Assembly (NCBI GenBank): GCA_009602735.1
Contig: WELA01008809.1
Span: 1 to 64,000 of the forward strand
Reading direction: 5' to 3'
DNA length: 64,000 nucleotides
Source: Mesotaenium endlicherianum
Taxonomy: Eukaryota > Streptophyta > Zygnematophyceae > Zygnematales > Mesotaeniaceae
The notes beneath the pieces were generated by a model. That model saw nothing but the letters and a program-made list of their open reading frames with translations, was not told the DNA's origin and made no database searches. A program made the position numbers and the translations under genes. Position 1 is the stretch's first letter, and every line of letters begins with the position of its first letter. This document shows, piece by piece, positions 1-11,300 of the stretch.

Positions 1-264
1 TCCTCAGGCTGAAGCCTGAGGCAAAGATTGTGAATGATTTGTTTTGCAGAGCTTTTGAATACTTTCCTCCAGGCTTCCTCTATCAAAATGATGCAGATAC
101 AAAAAACTACAATTTCTCTTGTTCCTCAGGCTGAAGCCTGAGGCAAAGATTGTGAATGATTTGTTTGTGGAGCTTTTGGATATTTTATTACAGGCTTCAG
201 CTATCAAAATGTAACTGATGCAGAAAGCCTTGATTTCTCTTGCCCCTCAGGGTGAAGCCTGAGG
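1..264. repeat. REP-like palindrome in tandem ~121-bp units
   Basis: A 20-nt palindrome CCTCAGGCTGAAGCCTGAGG lies at 2-21 and again at 124-143, with a one-base variant at 245-264. The copies are 122 and 121 bp apart. The DNA between them is also repeated: each unit continues with CAAAGATTGTGAATGA, a GAGCTTTTG motif, a CAGGCTTC motif and CTATCAAAATG. This is therefore a tandem array of about two and a bit units, probably continuing left of the window. It directly precedes a REP-associated transposase gene, the usual setting for REP/BIME elements. Confidence 0.8.
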
Positions 265-308
265 TAAAGATTATGAATGAGATACAAAGCAAATAAATTG
301 AAACTTTG

Positions 309-365
309 CTCCAGGCTAAAGCCTGGAGAACATAAAGATGTTTTTGTTGATGGGGCTTTAGCCCC
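309..365. repeat. Two further perfect palindromes before the transposase
   Basis: CTCCAGGCTAAAGCCTGGAG at 309-328 is a 9-bp-arm palindrome related to the REP sequence of the array to its left (shared core AGGCT-NN-AGCCT). GGGGCTTTAGCCCC at 352-365 is a second, shorter palindrome of the same GGCTnnAGCC type. Together with the array they place four or more related hairpins within 450 bp upstream of the transposase start. Confidence 0.7.
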
Positions 366-447
366 TGTACAGGATTTTTTGAGAGAAAAATCAGGTGTTT
401 ATTCCTATTGTGTCATTCATTCTAAATCTCTTGTTTTACAAATAAAA

Positions 448-882
448 ATGCCTTACACAAGAGTATGTATCCATTATGTCTGGGCTACAAAATACAGAAA
501 GCCCATTCTGATAAAACCTTTCAGAGAAATGTTATTCAATCATATAAAACAAAATGCTTTTGCTAAAGGAATCCATATTGACAGGATCAATGGATACGTT
601 GATCATGCTCATTGCCTTGTATTCTTAAAGCCTACCCAAACTATTAATGACATTGTACAATTGATCAAAGGAGAATCTGCGCATTGGTTCAATCAACAGG
701 CCAATGCACCTCCTTCAAAGTTGCAATGGCAAAGTGATTATTTTGCTGTCTCTGTAAGCGAATCGGCCATTCCGAACGTACAGCGATATATTGACAACCA
801 GGAAACACATCATCAACGAAAAACATTTCTGCAGGAATACAATGCATTCCTGAAATACCATGGTTTCAGCGAGACAAACTGA
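448..882 (+). CDS. REP-associated tyrosine transposase (IS200/Y1 family, RAYT)
   Basis: Single-domain Y1 transposase of 144 residues. The HUH metal-binding motif is His53-Ala-His55 (in VDHAHCLVF), and the likely nucleophile is Tyr114 in YIDNQETHH, a motif typical of IS200-like and RAYT proteins. The frame is open from 277, but the ATG at 448 (MPYTRVCIHYVWATKYRKP) matches the usual family N-terminus, and the earlier residues translate the palindromic repeat DNA, so 448 is preferred. RAYTs are thought to nick and move REP hairpins, and the adjacent palindromes fit this. No second ORF (tnpB), terminal ends or target duplication was found. It converges on the AraC gene 19 nt away. The frame appears intact. 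Confidence 0.85.
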   Translation: MPYTRVCIHYVWATKYRKPILIKPFREMLFNHIKQNAFAKGIHIDRINGYVDHAHCLVFLKPTQTINDIVQLIKGESAHWFNQQANAPPSKLQWQSDYFAVSVSESAIPNVQRYIDNQETHHQRKTFLQEYNAFLKYHGFSETN

Positions 883-901
883 TAGTTAATAACAAGAATA
901 A

Positions 902-1825
902 TTACTGCAACAATTCGCAGGGCTTGATACCTGTATGCTTCTTGAAGGCAGCGGAGAAATGCGAGATAGAAGAATAACCCAGCAAAGCAGAAACATCAGT
1001 CACGCTTAAGCTTTTCTCATACAAAAGGTATTTGGCGTGCTCCATGCGCTGTTGCTGGTAGAAATCGAATATGGTAGTGCCGAAGACTTCTTTGAAACCT
1101 TTTTTGAGGTAGCACTCGTTCATAGCCACTTTGCGGCTCAGTTCTTTGATCGTGATGGGATCACCGATGTGTTGCAATAAAATATCGCGTGCCTGGTAAA
1201 TGCGTTCGCGGCCGCTTTCATCGGCCAGGAACTTGCAGACAAAACCTTCTTCTTTTTCATCAACCAAACATTCCAGGCTGTACAACAGGAGTTCATGCAC
1301 TTTGGCATTCACGAAAATGTTTTCCAAAGCGCCTGAATAGCTGTGATTGAGCAACGCGTCCAATGCATTCCGTTTGCGGTTACACAAAGGGAATATCTTG
1401 GTGAAAGCGTGCGGATGCCTGAAAGCCAGCACTTCATCTTTGCGGTTGCTCAACTTCACATTATGTACAAACTGGGCCAGGAAACTGGCTGTGAAATGAA
1501 AAGTGAATACATCTACCGTTTTGTGTTTTCCACTGCAGTTTTCTGTGGGCAGTTCACTGCAATTGGCACAACTTTTTTCGCTGCAATAACGGTTACCGGT
1601 AGTGCAATAGCGTAATTCCAGGTAGTTTTCAGCGGATTTATCGGGGTTATAATGGTAAACCATCATGCCGGCATCTTCCGCCACCCAGGGATGTTGTGCA
1701 TAATATCTCTTGATCTGGTATTGGATGGAACCGGGAACATGTTGCTCTTTCTGGTACAAAATATCCAAATCCGGCTCTATGCCGCTTTTGCTAGCCACTC
1801 TTAGTATATCCATTACCTGCAACAT
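902..1825 (-). CDS. AraC-family transcriptional regulator with N-terminal cysteine cluster
   Basis: The C-terminal ~100 residues form a standard AraC/XylS double helix-turn-helix (from RIYQARDILLQHIGDPITIKELSRKVAMNECYLKK-type sequence to GYSSISHFSAAFKKHTGIKP), which binds DNA. The N-terminal ~200 residues are unassigned and should hold the sensor. They contain five cysteines at 74, 81, 86, 89 and 97 (C-x6-C-x4-C-x2-C-x7-C) in a short hydrophilic stretch, suggesting metal, Fe-S or redox sensing (inference). The frame is open to 1861, but ATG 1825 lies 6 nt after a TAATTTTG promoter box and is preferred, giving 307 residues. Its target genes cannot be told from the context: gyrB is divergent and the transposase convergent. 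Confidence 0.8.
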   Translation of the reverse strand: MLQVMDILRVASKSGIEPDLDILYQKEQHVPGSIQYQIKRYYAQHPWVAEDAGMMVYHYNPDKSAENYLELRYCTTGNRYCSEKSCANCSELPTENCSGKHKTVDVFTFHFTASFLAQFVHNVKLSNRKDEVLAFRHPHAFTKIFPLCNRKRNALDALLNHSYSGALENIFVNAKVHELLLYSLECLVDEKEEGFVCKFLADESGRERIYQARDILLQHIGDPITIKELSRKVAMNECYLKKGFKEVFGTTIFDFYQQQRMEHAKYLLYEKSLSVTDVSALLGYSSISHFSAAFKKHTGIKPCELLQ

Positions 1826-1831
1826 GCTGCA

Positions 1832-1839
1832 CAAAATTA
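1832..1839 (-). promoter_or_regulatory. TAATTTTG -7 box of the AraC gene
   Basis: Read on the minus strand this is an exact match to the Bacteroidota -7 consensus TAnnTTTG, ending 6 nt before ATG 1825. No convincing -33 TTTG is visible. A start site a few bases downstream would give almost no 5' leader. Confidence 0.45.
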
Positions 1840-1840
1840 A

Positions 1841-4003
<2,163 letters not shown>

Positions 4004-4098
4004 TGGCGCAACACTGGTTAGTAAATAAATGGCGGTATTAAGGAAAAAGCCTTATTTTAGAATAGTTGAACTTTCATTAACCCTAAATTCGTATTACT

Positions 4099-4305
4099 AT
4101 GGACACTTCAAAAATGATCAAAGCATACTGTCTCAAGACCAAAGAGAAGAATGTTCCCATGCAAGACGCAGTGATTACCAAAACTGCACGCGGCGGATAC
4201 ATGGCTGCCGGTCATGATGGAAAAGGCAATAAAATGGCTGCCATCCTTGGCGAAGCAAAAGCGCTGCAGGCAATAGCCGATGGTGTGGCGAAGAAAGGAT
4301 TCTAA
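4099..4305 (+). CDS. Small conserved-looking protein, DUF5679-like
   Basis: A 68-residue basic protein beginning MDTSKMIKAYCLKTKEKN. Its core (AYCLKTKEKNVPMQDAV...GGYMAAGHDGKGNKMAAIL) resembles the small KGYCVKCKEK proteins with a zinc-ribbon-like fold (DUF5679), but only one cysteine remains, so it should not bind zinc in the same way. No signal peptide or membrane segment is present. It follows gyrB by 95 nt and is closed by a clear intrinsic terminator, which supports a real gene. A longer overlapping frame from 4029 was not preferred. Function unknown. Confidence 0.65.
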   Translation: MDTSKMIKAYCLKTKEKNVPMQDAVITKTARGGYMAAGHDGKGNKMAAILGEAKALQAIADGVAKKGF

Positions 4306-4343
4306 GCCTTGCGGCAGTTTTTCATAACTCATTAATAGCGAAG

Positions 4344-4374
4344 GATCCGGTTCTGCAAAGGGCCGGATTTTTTA
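4344..4374 (+). terminator. Intrinsic terminator after the 68-residue gene
   Basis: Stem ATCCGG/CCGGAT (4345-4350 and 4363-4368) followed by a run of T. Its T-run overlaps the stop codon of the convergent mfd gene. Confidence 0.75.
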
Positions 4375-7300
4375 TTGCGCGAGGGCAGGTGCGGCCAATA
4401 CTGCGCTGTGCATTTGCTGAAGGAAACGATACATGGCATCCATGTCTTTCACCTGATCAACCACCAGCAGGAAATTTTTGCCTGCTTGTTTCAGCCTGGC
4501 TTTATTGGTACCGGTTTGTAGATAAGCCAGTATCTTTTTAAACAATTCCGATTCAAAATAAGGCGAGTCCGGCCGGTTGATGAAATAACAACGCAGGGTA
4601 TCTTCTTTCAGCGTCATTTTTTCAAAGCCCAGGTCTACCGCCAGCCAACGGCAGCGCACCGTTGTGTACAGGTCTTCTACCTGCGGCGGCATAGGACCGA
4701 AACGGTCTACCATTTCCTGGTGGAAGCCGGTCAGTTCTGTTTCCTGTTCGCAATTATCCAGCCGCGTATAAAGCGATAATCTTTCGGTGATGCTTTCCAC
4801 ATAATCATCGGGTATCAACACTTCGAGGTCGGTATCAATAGTACAATCGCTCACATAATCATCTTGTTTGCTGATCTCTTCCTTGAACAAATCCTTGAAA
4901 GCACTGCGCTTGAGTTCACGGATGGCTTCTTCCAGTATCTTCTGGTACATCTCAAAACCGATATCCGCCATAAAACCACTTTGTTCACCACCCAGCAGGT
5001 TTCCTGCACCCCTGATATCCAGGTCGCGCATTGCAATCTGGAAACCACTGCCCAAGTCACTGAACTGCTCCAGTGTTTGCAAACGTTTTCTGGAGTCGGA
5101 AGGCAATGTACTCAAGGGGGCCAGCAGATAACAGAAGGCTTTTTTGTTGCTACGCCCTACCCTTCCGCGCAACTGGTGCAGATCGCTTAGTCCGAACTGG
5201 TGCGCATTGTTTACAATGATGGTATTCACATTCGGAATATCTACGCCACTCTCCACAATATTGGTACATACCAATACGTCGTATTTCATGTCTATGAAAT
5301 CCATGATGCGCTCTTCCAGTTCATGACCTTCCAGTTGTCCATGCGCATGTCCCACACTCAGATCAGGACATAACCCTTGTATCAATGCGCTCATTTCTGC
5401 CAGTCCCTGTACACGATTGTGAATGAAGAAGACCTGTCCGCCCCGTTCTGTTTCATAATAAATGGCGTCGCGGATAAAATCTTCATTGAACACATGCAAC
5501 TCTGTTTGAATGGGCTGCCGGTTAGGCGGAGGCGTATTGATAATACTCAAGTCCCGGGCGCCCATGAGACTGAACTGCAGGGTCCGCGGAATAGGCGTGG
5601 CCGTAAGGGTGAGACAGTCCACATTCGTTTTCAGGGTCTTCAATTTCTCTTTGTGTCCCACGCCGAATTTTTGTTCTTCGTCTACGATCATTACACCGAG
5701 GTCTTTGAACTTCACTTCTTTCCCCAATAACCCATGTGTACCTACGATGATATCTACTTTGCCCTCCTCCAGTTTTTTCAAGGTTTCTTTTTTCTCTTTG
5801 GCCGACTTGAAGCGGTTGATATAATCAACGGTTACCGGGAAGTCCTTCAACCGTTCACTGAAAGTTTTGTAATGCTGAAAAGCCAGAATGGTAGTGGGTA
5901 CCAGTATAGCAGCCTGCTTGCCATCTACTACCGATTTAAAAGCGGCGCGGATAGCCACTTCCGTTTTACCGAATCCTACATCGCCACATATGAGCCTGTC
6001 CATCGGCGAAGCGCTTTCCATGTCTTTCTTTACATCAGCCGTAGCCTTGCTCTGGTCGGGCGTATCTTCATAAATAAAGGATGCCTCCAGCTCGGTTTGC
6101 ATATAGTTGTCCGGCGTATGCGCAAAGCCTTGCTGCGACTTACGCTGCGCATATAGTTTGATGAGGTCGAAAGCCACTTCTTTGACCTTCGCCTTTGTTT
6201 TGTCTTTCAGTTTTGCCCAAACATCACTGCCCAATTTGTTCACCTTGGGAATCGTACCTTCTTTGCCTGTGTACTTGGAAATTTTATGCAGTGAATTGAT
6301 GTTCACATACAGGATATCACTGTCTTTATAAATGATGCGCACAGCTTCCTGCAGTTTTCCGTTCACTTCCAGTTTTTGTAGTCCGCTGTACCGGCCCACA
6401 CCGTGATCGATATGCGTAACAAAATCGCCCGGCTGCAGGTCGCGCAAGGTTTTAAGCGTAAGCGCCTTGTTTTTATTGTATGCCTGCTTGACCTTGTATT
6501 TATGGTAACGCTGGAACAACTGGTGATCGGTATAGCAAACTGTTTTGAGGTCTTCGTCGATGAAGCCCTCATGGATGCCCGACACCACCGGCACAAATTG
6601 TATATCGGTATTGAGGTCATTGAAAATACTGTGCAATCTTTCCAATTGCCTGGCCTGTTCGGCAAAAATGTATATGCTGAACCCGGCAGACTCATGCGCT
6701 TTGAGATCACGGATGAGCAAATCGAACTGCCTGTTGAAAGAAGGCTGGGGCCTGGTTTTGAATTCGATCTCGAAATTGGCGAGATAAGGCTTCAGTCCAA
6801 ACTCAACAACATGCCGCTGTCTCAATGCGTCTTGTAACGACGCCGCTTTGATAAAATCTTCGCTATTGATCTGTTTCAACACTTTGGTCTGGTCGTCGTC
6901 ATCGAAAGACTGCATGGAATATCCTCCTTTGAGCATATCTATGAATCCTTCCAGGTCTTCTTCCTGCTGTTGCAGTTTCTCCTGTACTACATCCAGGTCT
7001 TTCAGCCATACTACCGTATTATCGGAAAGGAATTGCAGCAGCGGTATCTTTTCTTCCGAACTGAATTGCGTTTCTACATTCGGAATGATATTTACTTGTA
7101 ACAGCTTGCGTTCACTCAATTGTGTTTCGGGATCGAAAATGCGGATACTGTCTACCTCATTGCCAAACAATTCAACACGGTAAGGTTTCTCATTACCGAA
7201 AGAATAAATATCCAGGATACCCCCACGAACCGCAAACTGTCCGGGTTCATACACAAAATCGGTGCGTTCAAACCCATACATCACAAACAATTCCATCAGG

Positions 7301-7770
7301 CTTTCAGGGTTGATGGTATCATTGGTTTTGATGCTGATGATATTGCTGTTGAGTGTTTTGGGCAGCACTACTTTTTCAAAAAGCGCTTCGGGATAAGTAA
7401 CAATGATCTTTTTATTACCTCCTGCAGCGAGTCTTGTCAGGGCTTCTGTACGCAACATCACATGCGAACTGTTGAGCACTTTAAAGTTTCTCCTGTTCTT
7501 AAAAGAAGCCGGGAAATAAAAAATATCCAGTGCCTGTGTGAGGCTCTCCAGGGTATTTAGAAAATAAGCGGCTTCTTCCGGGTCGTTCAGTACTACGAGA
7601 TGGTTCAGCTGCTGATCGCGTTGAAAAACAGCGCTTACGATAAATTCTGTGCTGCTGCCCTGTAAATTTTTAAGAAAGATTCGCTGGGGATCGGCAAAAG
7701 AAAGCCTGTCCGCCAGCTGAAAAAGGCGGGGGTCATTTTGATACTGCGCTAACAACGTCCCCAGGTTCAT
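4372..7770 (-). CDS. mfd: Transcription-repair coupling factor
   Basis: ATP-dependent translocase that removes RNA polymerase stalled at DNA lesions and recruits UvrA. Visible parts are the N-terminal UvrB-like module, the RNA polymerase interaction domain (PGDFVTHIDHGVGRYSGL), the RecG-like motor with Walker A GDVGFGKTE, the DEEQ box and the TATPIPRTLQ motif, the helicase C domain (VESGVDIPNVNTI, QLRGRVGRS) and the C-terminal UvrA-binding/autoinhibitory domain. At 1132 residues it has normal family length. The frame extends to a TTG at 7806 that overlaps the upstream stop, but ATG 7770 (MNLGTLLAQYQ) is preceded by TATCTTTG at 7780-7787 and is preferred. Confidence 0.96.
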   Translation of the reverse strand: MNLGTLLAQYQNDPRLFQLADRLSFADPQRIFLKNLQGSSTEFIVSAVFQRDQQLNHLVVLNDPEEAAYFLNTLESLTQALDIFYFPASFKNRRNFKVLNSSHVMLRTEALTRLAAGGNKKIIVTYPEALFEKVVLPKTLNSNIISIKTNDTINPESLMELFVMYGFERTDFVYEPGQFAVRGGILDIYSFGNEKPYRVELFGNEVDSIRIFDPETQLSERKLLQVNIIPNVETQFSSEEKIPLLQFLSDNTVVWLKDLDVVQEKLQQQEEDLEGFIDMLKGGYSMQSFDDDDQTKVLKQINSEDFIKAASLQDALRQRHVVEFGLKPYLANFEIEFKTRPQPSFNRQFDLLIRDLKAHESAGFSIYIFAEQARQLERLHSIFNDLNTDIQFVPVVSGIHEGFIDEDLKTVCYTDHQLFQRYHKYKVKQAYNKNKALTLKTLRDLQPGDFVTHIDHGVGRYSGLQKLEVNGKLQEAVRIIYKDSDILYVNINSLHKISKYTGKEGTIPKVNKLGSDVWAKLKDKTKAKVKEVAFDLIKLYAQRKSQQGFAHTPDNYMQTELEASFIYEDTPDQSKATADVKKDMESASPMDRLICGDVGFGKTEVAIRAAFKSVVDGKQAAILVPTTILAFQHYKTFSERLKDFPVTVDYINRFKSAKEKKETLKKLEEGKVDIIVGTHGLLGKEVKFKDLGVMIVDEEQKFGVGHKEKLKTLKTNVDCLTLTATPIPRTLQFSLMGARDLSIINTPPPNRQPIQTELHVFNEDFIRDAIYYETERGGQVFFIHNRVQGLAEMSALIQGLCPDLSVGHAHGQLEGHELEERIMDFIDMKYDVLVCTNIVESGVDIPNVNTIIVNNAHQFGLSDLHQLRGRVGRSNKKAFCYLLAPLSTLPSDSRKRLQTLEQFSDLGSGFQIAMRDLDIRGAGNLLGGEQSGFMADIGFEMYQKILEEAIRELKRSAFKDLFKEEISKQDDYVSDCTIDTDLEVLIPDDYVESITERLSLYTRLDNCEQETELTGFHQEMVDRFGPMPPQVEDLYTTVRCRWLAVDLGFEKMTLKEDTLRCYFINRPDSPYFESELFKKILAYLQTGTNKARLKQAGKNFLLVVDQVKDMDAMYRFLQQMHSAVLAAPALAQ

Positions 7771-7779
7771 ACCGAGGTG

Positions 7780-7787
7780 CAAAGATA
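7780..7787 (-). promoter_or_regulatory. TATCTTTG -7 box for mfd
   Basis: Exact TAnnTTTG on the minus strand, ending 9 nt before ATG 7770. This indicates that mfd has its own start site even though the lipoprotein gene lies only 32 nt upstream on the same strand. Confidence 0.45.
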
Positions 7788-7802
7788 ACAAAAAGCATCC
7801 GA

Positions 7803-8267
7803 TCAATAAACGGCTGTAGTACTCACTGTGATCTTAACCGTGGTAAGCTTTCCTTCTTCCACCGTATACAATGCAATATTGTTGTTGTTATCGAACAGGT
7901 TGGCGTAATAATGATCATTTCTTTTTACGAAGAGTGAATAAGCGCCGGGAAGGAGTGCAATGGAAAAAGTGCCGGAACTATCGGTTTCCACCGAGGCAAT
8001 CTGCCTGGTATGAATGGCCGTATATTCAGGTGCGTCTCCCATCCTGGTCACCTGTGACAAATTGGTAGGTTCATACACCAATATGGTTCCTTTGAGGGGT
8101 TGCGGATCATTGGGCGGGGCGCCTACCATTGGCATGTGGTTTCCCGAAGCAACCAGCAGTTTTCCGCTAATGCCCTGTTTGGGAACGGATGAATGCAGCT
8201 TTTTTCCCGATGAACACGCCATAAAGGTTAAACAGAGTCCGAAAACGAAAAAAAGAATATGCTTCAT
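7803..8267 (-). CDS. Lipoprotein with carboxypeptidase-regulatory-like fold
   Basis: A 154-residue protein with a lipoprotein signal (MKHILFFVFGLCLTFMAC, lipidated Cys18). The mature part reads as one beta-rich domain: VSGNHMPM... then SVETDSSGTFSIALLPGAYSLFVKRNDHYY, the pattern of a carboxypeptidase-regulatory/CNA-B-like sandwich. A periplasmic or outer-membrane location is expected. It is divergent from the secreted protease gene and just upstream of mfd. No specific function can be given. Confidence 0.75.
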   Translation of the reverse strand: MKHILFFVFGLCLTFMACSSGKKLHSSVPKQGISGKLLVASGNHMPMVGAPPNDPQPLKGTILVYEPTNLSQVTRMGDAPEYTAIHTRQIASVETDSSGTFSIALLPGAYSLFVKRNDHYYANLFDNNNNIALYTVEEGKLTTVKITVSTTAVY

Positions 8268-8366
8268 GCTTCACTTTGAATGATGAAAGTATCTAAATTT
8301 AACGATGATTCTGCTCTTTAGATGGGATTTATGGCAAATCTTGCGATACGCTAAACTAAACAGGTT

Positions 8367-11300
8367 ATGTTGAAAAAATCAATGCTCTGCCTGGCGCTTA
8401 TGATGGGAATTGTGACAATAGGTCTGGCGCAGGTTTCTACGAACAACAAAATATTGGAACAGGCTGCACGTGGGTACAGGATTTTGGAAGATGATGGTTA
8501 TACCCGTGCATTGTCAATGGCCAAACAAAAAGGATGGCCATTGGTCATTACCGGTAAAAATGGGGCGAAAGCTGTACTGGTGGGTGTTGATGCTTTCAAT
8601 TATCCTAAATACTACATCACCAACAACAATACCATTGCCGCTGCCACCACCAGGGCCAACCAGTTATGGCCGGGGGGCGCAAGCGGACTTAACCTCAGCG
8701 GCAGTTCAGATTACCTGGCCAACAAGATGGGTATATGGGATGGTGGCAGGCCCCTGGATGCCCATGTTGAACTTACCGGGCGCATCGTTCAAAAAGAAGC
8801 GGCTACCGTAGCTTATGACGACCATGCTACCCATACCACCGGTACCCTGATGGCTTCGGGTGTAAATCCTTATGCAAAGGGAATGTCATTCGGACTGAAA
8901 AGCATCATTGCTTATGATTTCAAAAATGATATTTCTGAAATGGCCCTGGAAGCGCCGGGCCTGTTGATATCCAATCATTCCTATTCTATTATTGCAGGAT
9001 GGAATTACAACGATACTAAGAGCCGTTGGGAATTCTATGGGCGGCCCAATGAGAACAGGGACTATAAATTCGGGTATTACAGCATTGATGCCCAGGCATT
9101 GGATTCCATCACCTATTATGCTCCCAACTATCTGATCGTAAAATCTGCCGGCAACAACCGTACTTCGAACGGACCGCCCGTTGATTCACCTTATTACCGT
9201 TATGATGCCAGTAACCAGATGGTTTTAGCAGGAAAGCGCCCTGCCGGCATCAGCAACAATGATAGTTATGGCAGTATCCCCTGGGATTGTAATGCCAAGA
9301 ATATCCTCACAATAGGCGCCGTGCAGGGATTACCCAATGGTTACAGCCGTCCTTCCGATGTGGTGATGGCTAGCTTCAGCAGTTGGGGCCCCAGCGATGA
9401 TGGCCGTATCAAACCAGATCTGGTTGCAGACGGCATCAATGTATTATCGAGTATCGCCACTTCGAACAATAGCTATGCCAGTTACAGTGGTACCTCCATG
9501 GCATCGCCCAATGCAGCGGGCTCTTTGTTCCTCCTGCAGGAATATTATTCCAAATTGAAAAGCAGTTCCACAGCTTTTATGCGTTCCGCTACGTTGAAAG
9601 GCCTGGCCATTCATACTGCAGAAGCAGCAGGCACCAATCCGGGACCCAATTATATGTTCGGATGGGGTTTGTTGAACGTTGAGAAAGCGGCGGCAGTAAT
9701 GACCGCTGCTATTGGCAGCAACAATGCAACTACCAGTAAGCACCTGTTATATGAAAATTCACTCGACAACAACAGCTCCAGCAGTTTTACGATTCCTGTG
9801 GTAAGCTCGGGTAATGGTCCTATAAAAGCCACCATCAGTTGGACCGATGTGCCCGGACCTATAGAGACTGTTATGAGTGATACCACCAAAAGGCTGGTGA
9901 ACGACCTTGATCTCCGTATTACACAGGGCAGCCGTACTTATAAGCCCTGGACACTCGACCCTACCAATCCTGGTGCGGCGGCGGTGCCGGGAGATAACAG
10001 GACAGATAATATGGAGCGAATTGATATAGATAGTACAGTACCCGGACGAACTTATACCATCACAGTTACCCATAAAGGTTCCCTCGTAAACAACGCGCAA
10101 GCTTATACCTTATTGGTAAGCGGCGCAGGCGGAACTGCTTATTGCGCTTCTGCTCCCACATCAAGTGCCGGATCGAGGATCGACAGTGTGAGTTTCTCCT
10201 CTATTCATTACGCCAATCCCGGTACTGCTACTATGTATACCGATAATACCAAACTCACTGCCAACATCGAACCCCTGCAAAACATTCCCATCTATATGAA
10301 AGTAGGCAGTGCTGATGCTTCGGCTGCCAGCAAAATTGTAAAGGTCTTTATCGACTACAACAACAACGGCAGCTTTGCCGATTCGGGCGAATTGGTGGCA
10401 GTAAGCAGTGTCCTGTCTAATGGAAGTGTTTTTCAGGCAACTGTCAGTACCCCCAATACCCTGGTGGTGGGTAATTTTTACATGATGCGCATTGTGGAGC
10501 AAGAAACGACAGATACCAGTGTGGTGACACCTTGCAGCAATCCAGGTTATGTAAGAGGCGAAACCCAGGATTACCGTCTCCGGGCGGTGCCGCCTTCAAT
10601 AGATATAGCAGCAGCGGGTATCGCTACGCCGGCCGCGCTTGAGTGTCCAGATAACCCTAAGTATTTTACCGTAACACTGAAGAATAACGGAACGGCCGCC
10701 CAAACCAATATACCGGTGCAGGTAGTGGTGAAAAACAGCGGCGGCACAACAGTGGCTACACTTACGGATACTTTGAAAAGAAACCTGGCTTCCCTCAGCT
10801 CTGATAATTTCACTTTGCAGACGCCTGTGAGCAGCATGGCGCCGGGAACGTATTCGATCACCGCTACCGCTTCATTACCAGGTGATCAGCTTCCTGCCAA
10901 CAATACGATCACTACCAGCATTACCATTAGTTCTTCACCGGCAGGTCCTGCTGCTACGGCTGAACTTTGTAGCAGCACCGTATTCCTCAAAGCAACCAAT
11001 CCGCAACAGGGTGCCAATTATCTTTGGTACACGTCTGCAACAACTGCTTCTCCTTTTGCAACAGGAGCGAGTACCAATACGGCCACCATTACCAGCGACA
11101 AAACTTATTATGCTGGCACAGATGCGGATGTATTCATTGGCCCCACAACTAAAATGGCTTATGACAGTGGCGGATATAATAATTTCTCAGGAAATCTCAT
11201 CAAGTTCAACAACAGTGTGCCGGTTATATTGAAAAGCGTCAGGTTGTACACCAGCAATCCAGGTACTATCAAATTTACTGTAGCCAATCTAGGTTCGGCT

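Noticed and set aside
1-264. CRISPR-like array at the left edge
   Set aside because: Only three repeats, each a full palindrome, with 100-nt intervals that are themselves repeated and not unique; no cas genes. REP elements explain it better.
277-447. N-terminal extension of the transposase from ATG 277
   Set aside because: These residues translate the palindromic repeats, and the family N-terminus matches ATG 448.
4029-4217. 62-codon frame overlapping the 68-residue gene
   Set aside because: Runs through the probable promoter and leader, and has no family-like sequence; the 4099 frame is the better gene.
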